Assembly: GCF_019396345.1 (NCBI RefSeq) | Contig: NZ_JAHKRM010000050.1 | Location: 16,494 to 80,493, forward strand | Origin: Nonomuraea guangzhouensis | GTDB taxonomy: Bacteria; Actinomycetota; Actinomycetes; Streptosporangiales; Streptosporangiaceae | Direction: 5' to 3' | DNA length: 64,000 nt | Part shown: piece by piece, positions 42,360 through 51,168 of the stretch | Numbering within the stretch: the first letter of the stretch is position 1 | How the letters are laid out: every line of letters starts with the position of its first letter | Translations under genes and position numbers: made by a program | Notes under the pieces: generated by a model | Told to the model about the DNA's origin: nothing | Database searches by the model: none | The model's input: only the letters and a program-made list of their open reading frames with translations

Positions 42360-42429
42360 GGCTACTCCTTGGTGGGCCTGGATATGGAGGACTACAGGCT
42401 ATCGACTCGGAGCAACCTACCGCGCGGCC

Positions 42430-43104
42430 TTATCCGGCGATGGAGATCCAGCCGGCCAGCGCGCCGGTCACCCCGACCGCGAACAGGGCGGTCAGGACCG
42501 CCGACAGCGACAGCGCGCGCACCCGGCCCGCCATGCTCCTGCGCAGCGCCAGCACCAGCGCGACGGACAGGACACCGATCACGATCGCGGGGCCGGGCCA
42601 GAACGCGGGCTCACTGTCGATGAAGCCGGGCGTCGCGCGGTCGACCGTGTCGGCGAGCAGCAGGGCGCCGATGACACCGGCCGCGACATCACCCCAGATG
42701 TCCGTCCTGCTCGTCACGTAGGCGAGCAGGCCCACCCCGACCAGCAGGACGAGGGCCCAGTTCAAGCCGACCGCGGGCTCACCGGCGACCGGGCTGATGT
42801 CCGTCCCGCCGCGCAGCATGTTGCCGCCCAGCGTCGCGACGATCATGGACAGAGCGGCCAGGAACGTGGTGAGCAGCGCCCACCCGAAGCCCGCCGCGCT
42901 CGCCCCGACGACCAGGGCCAGGGCCAGGTACATGTAGGGGTCATAGAGCTGACCGAGCCACTGGGGCATCCGGTCGGAGGCGAATATGCCGATGAGGCCG
43001 ACGGCCAGTCCACCCAGGAAGGACGCCACCACGTGTTGCTCTATGCAGCGCAGTCGCCGGTCGTACGCGGCGAACTCGGCATAGTCGAGTGCTGTCTCTT
43101 TCAT
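42430..43104 (-). CDS. Integral membrane protein of unknown function
   Basis: 224 residues: a soluble charged N-terminus (MKETALDYAEFAAYDRRLRCIEQ) and about seven hydrophobic segments, among them VVASFLGGLAVGLIGIFA and LALALVVGASAAGFGWALL. No family recognised. ATG 43104 is preceded by GGAG directly adjacent, so the exact start could be debated. It is upstream of proS on the same strand but 70 bases away. Confidence 0.7.
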   Translation of the reverse strand: MKETALDYAEFAAYDRRLRCIEQHVVASFLGGLAVGLIGIFASDRMPQWLGQLYDPYMYLALALVVGASAAGFGWALLTTFLAALSMIVATLGGNMLRGGTDISPVAGEPAVGLNWALVLLVGVGLLAYVTSRTDIWGDVAAGVIGALLLADTVDRATPGFIDSEPAFWPGPAIVIGVLSVALVLALRRSMAGRVRALSLSAVLTALFAVGVTGALAGWISIAG

Positions 43105-43206
43105 CTCCAGTCCCTGGTCATCCCTCCCCCGAGAACTTCTGGGAACGACCACAATCAGATTATGTGCCTGTACAAAAAAGGCAAATTTAGGACAACCGTA
43201 TGTAAT

Positions 43207-43228
43207 CAAGCAATCGCTTGGTTAAGCT
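43207..43228 (+). promoter_or_regulatory. KstR2-like operator and leaderless promoter of the short acyl-CoA dehydrogenase
   Basis: CAAGCAATCGCTTG at 43207-43220 is one of four related palindromes in the window (one mismatch to AnCAAGnnCTTGnT). TAAGCT at 43223-43228 ends six bases before GTG 43235. Confidence 0.55.
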
Positions 43229-43234
43229 TGCCCG

Positions 43235-44209
43235 GTGACCGTCACAGACGAGCTGCGCGCCGTCGTCCGCGCCTATCTCGCCGACCGCCCCGCCGCGCCC
43301 TGGCCGGCGTTCGCGCGTGACCTCGGCGCCGCCGGACTCGCCATTCCCGAGAAGTACGGCGGAGCGGGCTGCGGCCCGGCCGAGACCGCGGTCGTGGCCG
43401 GCGAGCTGGGCAGGACCCTGTCTCCCTACCCCTTCCTGCAGAGCGCCGTCCTGGCCGTCGAGGCGCTCAAGGCGGGCGGCGACGAGGCGGCGATGGCCCG
43501 GCTGCTGCCCGCGCTGGCCGACGGCTCGGCGACGGCGACCGTCGTCCTGCCGGGCGAGGGCGACCTGACCCTCCGGGACGGCCTGCTCACGGGCGTCGTC
43601 CCGTACGCGCCGGCGGGCGACGTGGTGCTCGCCTACGCGGACGGGCTCCTGGTCGAGGCCGTGCCCACGCGGCGCGTGACCCACCCGACCATGGACGAGA
43701 GCCGGCCGCTGGCCGAGCTGTCGTTCGACCACGTCCAGGTACGGCCGGCCGGAGACGGCGCGGCGTGGAGCCGGGTGCGCGACCTCGGCATCGCGGCGCT
43801 GGCGGCCGAGCAGGTGGGCGGGGCCGAACGCTGCCTGGAGATGGCCGTCGAGCACGCGAAGCTGCGCCATCAGTTCGGCCGGCCGATCGGCTCCTTCCAG
43901 GCCGTCAAGCACAAGCTGGCCGACCTGCTGCTGCTCGTCGAGTCGGCCAGGTCGGCGGCGCGGGCGGCGGCCGAGTCCGAGTCCTTCGCGGCGATCGCCG
44001 GGTCTTACTGCACCGAGGCGTATCTCACTGCGGCGGGCGAGAACATCCAGGTCCACGGCGGGATCGGCGTGACCTGGGAGCATCCGGCCCACCGCTACCT
44101 CAAGCGGGCCACCTCCGACGCGCAGCTCTTCTGCCCGCCGCAGGCGCACCGCGAACGGCTGGCCGCGTACGTCTTCCCGGGCCCCGCCGACGGGTCAGCC
44201 GCCCAGTAG
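43235..44209 (+). CDS. Short acyl-CoA dehydrogenase (FadE type)
   Basis: 324 residues, shorter than the usual about 380. It keeps LGAAGLAIPEKYGGAG, HQFGRPIGSFQAVKHKLAD (flavin contacts) and IQVHGGIGVTWEHPAHRYLKRA, where Glu is a candidate catalytic base, but the middle domain is abbreviated. Such short forms in steroid catabolism pair with a second chain as alpha2beta2 enzymes (known for FadE26/27 and relatives). GTG 43235, leaderless, behind the KstR2-like palindrome. The hypothetical gene on the other strand overlaps its end by 15 bases. Confidence 0.88.
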   Translation: MTVTDELRAVVRAYLADRPAAPWPAFARDLGAAGLAIPEKYGGAGCGPAETAVVAGELGRTLSPYPFLQSAVLAVEALKAGGDEAAMARLLPALADGSATATVVLPGEGDLTLRDGLLTGVVPYAPAGDVVLAYADGLLVEAVPTRRVTHPTMDESRPLAELSFDHVQVRPAGDGAAWSRVRDLGIAALAAEQVGGAERCLEMAVEHAKLRHQFGRPIGSFQAVKHKLADLLLLVESARSAARAAAESESFAAIAGSYCTEAYLTAAGENIQVHGGIGVTWEHPAHRYLKRATSDAQLFCPPQAHRERLAAYVFPGPADGSAAQ

Positions 44210-44623
44210 CGTTTCCCAGGGGCGCCGGGCGTTCGTGCTGCGGGTGGTGTCGAGCGCCTCGGCCAGCCGCCAGAAGCCCGGCTTGTCGCGTACGCGCTCG
44301 CGGCCCAGCGGATCGATCGCCCGCAGTTCGAAGCGGACGCCCATCACGTCGAGCACCGCCGACCGGCTGTCGCCCGGCCCGGCGGGCCTGCCGAGCTCGT
44401 CCTCGTAGGCGGGATTGCGCACCTGCGCGGCCAGCAGCGCCGCCACCTCGGAGGCGTACGGGCCGTCGCGCCATTCGATGTGCCAGCTGTGGTCGGAGCC
44501 GCGCCACCAGGTCAGGTCCCGGCACGACTCGATGAACTCGGCCTCGGTCGCGAGGGCGGCCATCACCCGGCCGAACGCCTCGAAACCGCGCCCGCTGGTG
44601 AGCGAGAAGTCATCGGCCCGCAT
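44195..44623 (-). CDS. Hypothetical protein
   Basis: About 142 residues, not recognised. Trp- and Arg-rich: SCRDLTWWRGSDHSWHIEWRDG in part, then a strand VMGVRFELRAIDPLG. It may be a small alpha/beta domain. ATG 44623 is chosen because the N-terminus MRADDFSLTSGRGFEAFGR reads as folded protein; ATG 44680 or GTG 44683 would add a basic stretch. Convergent overlap with the acyl-CoA dehydrogenase. Confidence 0.6.
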   Translation of the reverse strand: MRADDFSLTSGRGFEAFGRVMAALATEAEFIESCRDLTWWRGSDHSWHIEWRDGPYASEVAALLAAQVRNPAYEDELGRPAGPGDSRSAVLDVMGVRFELRAIDPLGRERVRDKPGFWRLAEALDTTRSTNARRPWETLLGG

Positions 44624-44733
44624 ATCGGGGAGCGTGCCATCTTTCGGCCGCCTTAGCGCGTGCTTTCGCCTCACGTGCATCACTCTGATCGCGAACGCGC
44701 CCTTCCCGCAAGTCTTTGGTGCTGGTAGTCTCT

Positions 44734-44751
44734 ACCAAGCGAGCGCTTGGT
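44734..44751 (+). promoter_or_regulatory. KstR2-like operator upstream of the luciferase-like gene
   Basis: ACCAAGCGAGCGCTTGGT, symmetric except at its centre, lies 23 bases before ATG 44775 and directly after a possible -10 box TAGTCT (44726-44731), so it covers the transcription start. Confidence 0.65.
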
Positions 44752-44774
44752 TTACTACTTTCGCCGGAGGCGCG

Positions 44775-45842
44775 ATGACGTCCCTACGGATCAGCCTGGG
44801 GTACGAGCTGGAGGTCCGCGGGCGCTCCCGCGAGGTCGAACAACAGGCGTTCCAGAACGTGATCGACCAGGTCGCGCTCGGCGACCGGCTCGGCTTCGAC
44901 ACCGCCTGGTTCGTCGAACACCACTTCACCCGAGGGTTCTCCCACTCCTCCGCGCCCGATCTGGTGCTGTCCGCGATCTCCCAGCGGACCGAGCGGATCC
45001 ATCTCGGGCTGGGCGTGGTGCTGCTGCCGTTCCAGTCGCCGATCCGTACGGCGGAGCGGGTCGCCACCCTTGACGTACTGAGCGGCGGCCGGGTGGAGTT
45101 CGGCACCGGGCGGGGCGCCTCACCCCTGGAGTACCAGGCGTTCCAGCGGCCGTTCGAGAAGTCGCGGCAGATCTGGGAGGACTCGCTGGAGGCGACACTG
45201 GCCATCTGGCGGGCCGACGGGGAGCCGGTCAGCCGCTCGAACGAGTTCTTCGAGATCCCGGACGTGGCCGTCTACCCGCGCCCGGTGCAGCAGCCGCACC
45301 CGCCGGTCTGGGTGGCCTCGACGTCGCTGGAGGGCTACCTGGCGGCGGCCGAGCACGGCTACAACCTGCTCGGCATGACGATGGTCAAGGGCATCGACGA
45401 CGTGGCCGCCGACATCGCCCAGTACCGCGAGCGCCTGGCCGCGGCCGGGTTCGACCCCGCCTCACGCCGGGTCGCGCTGATGATCCCGTGGTTCGTCGCG
45501 CCCACCCGCGACGAGGCCAACGAGACGGCCGCCGACGCCGTCCTGTGGTACATCCGCCGCCAGGTCAACCTCGTCACCCCACCGGACTACTACGACGCGC
45601 GGCACGCCACCCATCGGGTTCTCGGCCAGCTCGCGGCCGGGATGCCGCCCGAGGAGGCGATGGCGACGCTGCGGGAGCACCTGATGGTCGTGGTGGACGA
45701 CGTGGCGGGCTCGCGCAAGGCCCTGGCCAGGATCGCGGAGGCCGGGGCGACGGATCTGATCATCCAGGCGCAGGTGGGCGGGCTGGCGCACGAACGGGTG
45801 TGCGAGGCGATGACGCTGTTCATGACCGAGGTGGCCAAGTGA
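44775..45842 (+). CDS. Luciferase-like (LLM) flavin-dependent oxidoreductase
   Basis: 355 residues, TIM-barrel of the bacterial luciferase family: LGYELEVRGR, AWFVEHHFTRGFSHSSAPDL, IHLGLGVVLLPFQSPIRTAERV, LSGGRVEFGTGRG and a C-terminal helical part. Probably uses reduced FMN (or F420) for a monooxygenation of a CoA ester or acid intermediate. A flavin reductase gene under the same operator type lies at 56 kb. ATG 44775 with GGAGG four bases upstream. Overlaps the next gene by 4 bases. Confidence 0.88.
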   Translation: MTSLRISLGYELEVRGRSREVEQQAFQNVIDQVALGDRLGFDTAWFVEHHFTRGFSHSSAPDLVLSAISQRTERIHLGLGVVLLPFQSPIRTAERVATLDVLSGGRVEFGTGRGASPLEYQAFQRPFEKSRQIWEDSLEATLAIWRADGEPVSRSNEFFEIPDVAVYPRPVQQPHPPVWVASTSLEGYLAAAEHGYNLLGMTMVKGIDDVAADIAQYRERLAAAGFDPASRRVALMIPWFVAPTRDEANETAADAVLWYIRRQVNLVTPPDYYDARHATHRVLGQLAAGMPPEEAMATLREHLMVVVDDVAGSRKALARIAEAGATDLIIQAQVGGLAHERVCEAMTLFMTEVAK

Positions 45843-46984
45843 CCGCCTCGGACACCTCAGCCGAAGCCGCCGCCGCGCGGTGGCTGACGCGGGACGATCT
45901 CCGGGCGGGCGCGCGGTCCGCCACGGGGCTGCTACTGGTCGCTCCCGACGCCTCCAGCGCCTTCCCGCTCGGGTCCGGCGACCGCGCGGAGGCGGCGGGA
46001 CTGACCGGGGCGGCGCTGCGCGCGGCAGGCGTGGGCGGACGCGACCGGGTCGTGGTGGCGCTGGCCGAACCGGCGGGCGCCCTCTGGGCCGCCGCAGCGG
46101 CGGACGTGGCGTCGGCGGCGGCCTCCGTGGGGCCGCGCGGCCGCATGCGGCTGATCCACGCGCTGTCCGCCCTGGGCGCCACCACGCTGGTCGCCACCCC
46201 GACGGGTGCGATGGACCTGCTGGCCAGGCTGCACCTGGAGTTCCTGCTCGACCCGCTCGACCTGGGGCTGCGGCACATCGTCCTGACCGGGGAGATCGCC
46301 TCGAAGCGGACGATCCGCCACCTGGCGGGCGAGTTCGACGCCCACGTGACCGAGGTGTACGCCAACCCCTTCAGCGGCGGCGCCCTGGCCTGGCGGGCGG
46401 CGGAGAACGACCCGCTCACCCCGCTGGCGGACGGCGTGCTGCACCTGGCCTCGCTGACCAAGGACGTGCTGCGGCACGCGGAGCCGTCCGGGGTGGCCGA
46501 GTTGGTGATCACCCCTCACGGTCACTCGGCGCTCGGCGACGCCGTCCTGCGTACCGGCCAGGTGGTCCGCACCGACTCCCCCGCGCCCGACTCCCCTGCG
46601 TCCGGCGACGACACGCGCGCCGGTGACCCCGGCTTGCCCGCTCCCGCGCACACGGTCGGCGAGTACGTGCTGGTCCGGGGCGTGTGGCTGTCGCTGCCGC
46701 GGATCGAGAAGGCGCTGGCCAAGATCGACGGCGTGTCCCGATGGGAGCTGTCGATCAGCCGGCCGGGCACGCTGGACACCGCGGTGCTCACCGTCACGTT
46801 CAGCAGGGAGAGCCTGGTGCGCAACCCGATGTGGCGGGGGCGGATCCAGCAGGCGATCCAGGGGCTGACCCCGATCTCGATCGGTGTGGAGATCGCGCCG
46901 GAGATCGCCGAGGCGCCGGGTCCCGGTGTACTGACCGACCTGCGCGGCCACCACCTGGGCCGCGACCGGGCGTTGATCGTGTAA
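45839..46984 (+). CDS. Adenylate-forming ligase-like protein, apparently degenerate
   Basis: 381 residues. Parts resemble phenylacetate-CoA ligase-like enzymes (LTGEIASKRTIRHLAGEFDAHVTEVYA in part; a C-terminal ACP-like alpha/beta domain), but the Ser/Thr/Gly-rich phosphate loop (SGTTG type) expected for adenylation is not seen and the N-terminus is short. It may be inactive or act as a partner of the full ligase 32 bases downstream. GTG 45839 overlaps the luciferase-like stop (GTGA). Confidence 0.6.
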   Translation: MTASDTSAEAAAARWLTRDDLRAGARSATGLLLVAPDASSAFPLGSGDRAEAAGLTGAALRAAGVGGRDRVVVALAEPAGALWAAAAADVASAAASVGPRGRMRLIHALSALGATTLVATPTGAMDLLARLHLEFLLDPLDLGLRHIVLTGEIASKRTIRHLAGEFDAHVTEVYANPFSGGALAWRAAENDPLTPLADGVLHLASLTKDVLRHAEPSGVAELVITPHGHSALGDAVLRTGQVVRTDSPAPDSPASGDDTRAGDPGLPAPAHTVGEYVLVRGVWLSLPRIEKALAKIDGVSRWELSISRPGTLDTAVLTVTFSRESLVRNPMWRGRIQQAIQGLTPISIGVEIAPEIAEAPGPGVLTDLRGHHLGRDRALIV

Positions 46985-47000
46985 CCGTTGATCGTGTAAC
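46971..47000 (+). repeat. Exact 15-base tandem duplication at a stop codon
   Basis: CGTTGATCGTGTAAC occurs twice without a gap. The first copy holds the last codons and TAA stop of the ligase-like gene; the second is intergenic and leads into the ribosome site of the next gene. Confidence 0.85.
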
Positions 47001-47015
47001 CGGAGGCGCGCACCG

Positions 47016-48545
47016 ATGGGACCGATGCCGGACTGGGGGACGCTCCCCCGCATGCTTCGCGACCAGGCGGACCGGCACCCGGACACGATCGTGATCGTCG
47101 ACGGCGCCACGCGCGTGACCATGGCGGAGCTCCGCGCCGGAGCCGCCCGTGTGGCACACGAGCTCATCGATCTCGGTGTCCGGCCGGGCGACCGGGTGGC
47201 CCTGTGGGGCGTCAACGACCCGTACTGGGTGATGCACGCCTTCGGCGTCTGGGACGCCGGTGCGGTGATCGTGCCGCTCTCCTCGCGCGCCAAGGGCCTG
47301 GAGGCGGCGGCGATGATCGCGAAGACCGGCGCCGAGGTCCTGATCACGGGCGAGGGCCCGCCGGGCGTCGTTCTCGCCGATCTCCTGCCGCCGGGCACCG
47401 GCCTGCGCCACGTGCTGGGCCCCGGCACGGAATTCGCGGGCGTCGATCGGAACCATGACGTCGAGGAGCGGGCGCTGGCCGTACGGCCAGGCGATCTGTG
47501 CGAGATCATGTCCACCTCCGGCACGACCGGCACCCCCAAGGGCGTGATGCTGGACCACGCCCAGGTCCTGCGCGGCTACTGGGACTGGTCCGAGATCGTC
47601 ACCCTGGACGAGCACGACCGCTATCCGGTGATCGCCCCGTTCAGCCATGGTTTCGGGCTCAACGCCGGGCTGATCGCCTGCGTGCTGCGGCGGGCGACCA
47701 TGATGCCGATCAGGATCTTCACCCCCGACGCCCTGATGTCGCTGATCTCCGAAGGCCGGGTGAGCATCCTGGCTGGGCCGCCGACGCTGTTCCACCGGCT
47801 GCTCGACGAGCTGGACCGCGCCGACTGGGACGTGTCGTCGCTGCGCGTGGCCATCTGCGGCGCCGCCGCCGTGCCCGCCGCGCTGATCACCCGGCTGGTC
47901 GAACGGGTCGGGCTGGAACGGATGATCAACGCGTACGGCCTGATGGAGGGCACCGTCGTCTCCATGACCAGGGCCCGCGACCCGATCGAGGTGATCGCCG
48001 CGACCACCGGCAGGGCGGTGCCCGGGATCGAGGTGCGGATCGTCGACGACGACGGCAAGGAGGTCGCCGCCGGTGAGCGCGGCGAGATCCTGCAGCGCGG
48101 GTACGGGGTCATGCGCGGCTATTGGGACGAGCCCGGCAAGACCGCCGAGGTCGTCGATCCGGACGGCTGGCTGCACACGGGCGACATCGGCGTGCTCGAC
48201 CCGGCGGGCAACCTCGCCATCGTGGACCGCAAGAAGGAGCTCTACATCGTCAACGGCTTCAACGTCTCACCGGCCGAGGTGGAGTCGCTGCTGCTGCGCG
48301 AAGGCTCGCTGGCGCAGGCGGCCGTGATCGGCGTGCCCGACCCGGTCTCGGGCGAGGCGGGCTGGGCGTACGTGGTGCCCAGGCCGGGGATGACGATCGA
48401 TCCGGGCACACTGCTCGGCTGGGCGAAGGACAACATGTCCAACTACAAGGTGCCGAAGCGGATCATCGTGGTCGAGGCGCTGCCCGCCAACACCAACGGC
48501 AAGATCGACAAGATGGCTCTCCGCGCCCGCGCGTCCAGGTCGTGA
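47016..48545 (+). CDS. Acyl-CoA synthetase (FadD3-like AMP-dependent ligase)
   Basis: 509 residues, complete. Adenylation motifs: STSGTTGTPKGVM, the NAYGLMEGT A5 motif, GWLHTGDIG and IVDRKKELYIVNGFNVSP with the catalytic lysine in ANTNGKIDKM. Activates a carboxylic acid to its CoA ester. Size and gene neighbours recall FadD3, the HIP-CoA synthetase of steroid degradation, but the substrate is not established. ATG 47016; CGGAGG upstream. Confidence 0.88.
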   Translation: MGPMPDWGTLPRMLRDQADRHPDTIVIVDGATRVTMAELRAGAARVAHELIDLGVRPGDRVALWGVNDPYWVMHAFGVWDAGAVIVPLSSRAKGLEAAAMIAKTGAEVLITGEGPPGVVLADLLPPGTGLRHVLGPGTEFAGVDRNHDVEERALAVRPGDLCEIMSTSGTTGTPKGVMLDHAQVLRGYWDWSEIVTLDEHDRYPVIAPFSHGFGLNAGLIACVLRRATMMPIRIFTPDALMSLISEGRVSILAGPPTLFHRLLDELDRADWDVSSLRVAICGAAAVPAALITRLVERVGLERMINAYGLMEGTVVSMTRARDPIEVIAATTGRAVPGIEVRIVDDDGKEVAAGERGEILQRGYGVMRGYWDEPGKTAEVVDPDGWLHTGDIGVLDPAGNLAIVDRKKELYIVNGFNVSPAEVESLLLREGSLAQAAVIGVPDPVSGEAGWAYVVPRPGMTIDPGTLLGWAKDNMSNYKVPKRIIVVEALPANTNGKIDKMALRARASRS

Positions 48546-48681
48546 AACGCCGACGACCGCCCCCTTCGCGAAAGATGGGTTCATTCGTCCCGGCGATCGG
48601 GGATACATCGATCACAGTGCCTGGTTGAATCTGGTAGGACGCAAGCCCGTGTAACAGAATCGCCCACATAGAGGAGGCAGC

Positions 48682-49983
48682 GTGACGTTGCGCGTGGCGG
48701 TCATCGGGTCGGGCCCTGCCGGTATCTACACGGCCGAGGCCCTGGTCAAGCAGGCGCAGGAGGACGTGCGGGTCGACGTCATCGAGCGGCTGCCCACGCC
48801 GTACGGGCTGGTCCGATACGGTGTCGCGCCCGATCACACGTCGATCAAGTCGATCGCCAACTACCTCCGCCGGGTGCTGGAGCTCCCCGAGGTCCGCTTC
48901 CTCGGCGGCGTCACGCTCGGCGAGCACCTGTCGGTCGAGGACCTGCTGGGCCACTATGACGCGGTCGTCTACGCCACGGGCGCGATGGTCGACAGGAAGC
49001 TCGGCATCCCGGGCGAGGACCTGCCGGGCAGCGTGGCCGCCACCGACTTCGTCAACTGGTACTGCGGCCATCCCGACGTCTCCGCCTCCATGTTCACCCT
49101 CGACAGCGCCGAGATCGCGGTCATCGGCGTCGGGAACGTGGCCGTCGACGTCGTCCGCGTGCTGGCCAAGACCGCCGAGGAGCTCAGCTCCACGGACGTG
49201 CCGCACGACGTGCTCGAACGTCTGGGCGCCAGCCAGGTCAAGGCGATCCACATGATCGGCCGCCGGGGCCCGGAGCACGCCAAGTTCACGCTGAAGGAGC
49301 TGCGGGAGCTCGGCGAGCTGGCCAACGCCGACGTCTGCGTCCGCGACGACGAGGCCGTCGTGCTGGGCGGCGACTTCCCCCGGCAGATCCGCGGCAACAT
49401 CGACGTCCTGCAGTCCTGGGCGGCCCGCGCCCCCGTCGGCCGCCCACGCCGCCTCGACGTCCGCTTCTGGCTGCGCCCGGTGGAGATCCTCGGCACGGAC
49501 CGGGTGGAGGGGCTCAGGCTCGAACGCACCCGGCTGTCCGAGGAGGGGCGGGTGGTGGGCACGGGCGAGTTCGAGACGCTCCCGGTGGGCATGGTGCTGC
49601 GCTCGGTCGGCTACCAGAGCGTCCCGCTGCCGGGGGTACCGTTCGACGAACGGTCGATGACCGTGCCCAACGAGGCCGGACGGGTCCGCGACCGCGAGTA
49701 CGTCGCGGGCTGGCTCAAGCGCGGCCCCACCGGCGTGATCGGCACCAACAAGTCGGACGCGGCGGAGACGGTCCGCACGCTGCTGTCCGACCTGGCGGGC
49801 CATGATCGGACACAGTCGGCGCCCATCGAGGCGCTGCTGCTCGAACGGGGTGTACGGCCGGTGACGTACGACGAATGGCTGGCCATCGAGGCGGCGGAAG
49901 GCGCGCTGGCCAAGTCGCTGGGCCGGGGCGAGCGCGTCAAGCTCGCCGGCCTGGAGGCCATGCTGCGGGCCTGCCGGCCCTGA
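48682..49983 (+). CDS. fprA: Ferredoxin-NADP+ reductase, FprA type
   Basis: 433 residues, adrenodoxin-reductase-like flavoprotein. FAD motif GSGPAGIYTAEAL at the N-terminus, NADP motif GVGNVAVDVVRVLA, the RRGPEHAKFT motif and the C-terminal GWLKRGPTGVIGTNKSDAAET. Transfers electrons from NADPH to ferredoxins serving P450s and other oxygenases. GTG 48682 with GAGGAGG upstream. Its position between two oxidative catabolic clusters may be meaningful. Confidence 0.94.
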   Translation: MTLRVAVIGSGPAGIYTAEALVKQAQEDVRVDVIERLPTPYGLVRYGVAPDHTSIKSIANYLRRVLELPEVRFLGGVTLGEHLSVEDLLGHYDAVVYATGAMVDRKLGIPGEDLPGSVAATDFVNWYCGHPDVSASMFTLDSAEIAVIGVGNVAVDVVRVLAKTAEELSSTDVPHDVLERLGASQVKAIHMIGRRGPEHAKFTLKELRELGELANADVCVRDDEAVVLGGDFPRQIRGNIDVLQSWAARAPVGRPRRLDVRFWLRPVEILGTDRVEGLRLERTRLSEEGRVVGTGEFETLPVGMVLRSVGYQSVPLPGVPFDERSMTVPNEAGRVRDREYVAGWLKRGPTGVIGTNKSDAAETVRTLLSDLAGHDRTQSAPIEALLLERGVRPVTYDEWLAIEAAEGALAKSLGRGERVKLAGLEAMLRACRP

Positions 49984-49999
49984 AGACGGACGCGGCACA

Positions 50000-51151
50000 G
50001 TGAGAGATCAGTCCCTTCCCGGCTTCGAGGAGGCTTACCGGATCCAGCGGGCCCGCTATCCGGCCGCCGAGCCGGCCTGGCAGCCGGTGCACACCGTCTA
50101 CGTTCCCGCCGACCGGCTGTCGCCGAGCACGGTCGTGGGGTGGCGCGCGCAGGCCATGGATCTGGTCAAGGAGCATCTGAGCGGCCCCGATGAGCTGGCC
50201 GCGGTGTTCGGGCTGCCGGACGCGCTCGCGCGGGACGTACACGAGAGAGTGCTGCGCAAGCTCGCCCGCGAGCCGGTCGAGGACCTGCGGATCGACTTCG
50301 AGGACGGCTACGGCGGGCGGCCCGGCGACGAGGACGGCCACGTCGAACAGGCCGTCGAGGCCGTGGCCGTGATGCGGGCCGCCGGAGCGCTGCCGCGCCG
50401 GTGGGGGCTGCGGGTCAAATCGTTCGCCGACGGGGATCCCGGGCGGTCGGTGCGGACGCTCGACGGGTTCGTCACCGGGGTGGTCGAGCGGGTGGGCGAG
50501 TTGCCGGCCGGGTTCGTGGTCACCTTCCCGAAGGTGCTCATGGAGGCGTACCTGGGGCAGTTCTGCGGCTTCCTGGAGCGGCTGGAGAGGGAGCTGGACG
50601 TCGAGCTGCGGTTCGAGATCCAGGTCGAGGCGCCGCAGACCGTGCTGTTCCTGCGCGGGGAGCTGGCCGAGTCGTTCGGCGGGCGCCTGGCGGGCGCGCA
50701 CTTCGGGGTGTTCGACTACACGGCGGCGCTCGGGCTGCCGCCGCACGAGCAGCGGCTCGACCATCCGGCCTGCGACCACGCGCGGCACGTGATGCAGACG
50801 GCGTTCGCGGGCACCGGGGTCGAGCTCTCCGACGGCTCCCTGGCCGCCTCCCCCGCCTCCGGGTCGGCCGAGGACGTGCACGCGCTGTGGCGGCGGCACG
50901 CCGAGCTCGTCAGGCACTCACTGGGGCATGGGTTCTACCAGGGCTGGGACATGCATCCCTCGCACCTGGTGAGCAGGTTCGCCACGGTTTACGCCTTCCA
51001 TCTGGCGCGCTACGACTCCTACCGGGACCGGGTGCGGGCCTGGGAGCAGCGGCGCGCGGCCGGGGGCGGCGTCATGGACGAGCCCGCCACGATCAAGACG
51101 CTCGCCGCCGCGCTCCGCCGCGCCGACGCGGCGCTCACGCTCCCGGACTGA
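50000..51151 (+). CDS. Aldolase/citrate-lyase-like protein (DUF6986)
   Basis: 383 residues. TIM-barrel features of the HpcH/citE type: an acidic metal-binding stretch LRIDFEDGYGGRPGDEDGH, FEIQVEAPQTVL, HFGVFDYTAALG and GWDMHPSHL. Probably a divalent-metal C-C lyase; the substrate is unknown. GTG 50000, 16 bases after the fprA stop, so likely cotranscribed with it. Several actinomycete genomes annotate relatives as phosphoenolpyruvate kinase, which the sequence does not support. Confidence 0.75.
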   Translation: MRDQSLPGFEEAYRIQRARYPAAEPAWQPVHTVYVPADRLSPSTVVGWRAQAMDLVKEHLSGPDELAAVFGLPDALARDVHERVLRKLAREPVEDLRIDFEDGYGGRPGDEDGHVEQAVEAVAVMRAAGALPRRWGLRVKSFADGDPGRSVRTLDGFVTGVVERVGELPAGFVVTFPKVLMEAYLGQFCGFLERLERELDVELRFEIQVEAPQTVLFLRGELAESFGGRLAGAHFGVFDYTAALGLPPHEQRLDHPACDHARHVMQTAFAGTGVELSDGSLAASPASGSAEDVHALWRRHAELVRHSLGHGFYQGWDMHPSHLVSRFATVYAFHLARYDSYRDRVRAWEQRRAAGGGVMDEPATIKTLAAALRRADAALTLPD

Positions 51152-51168
51152 GCCCGGCTGAGAGCAGG

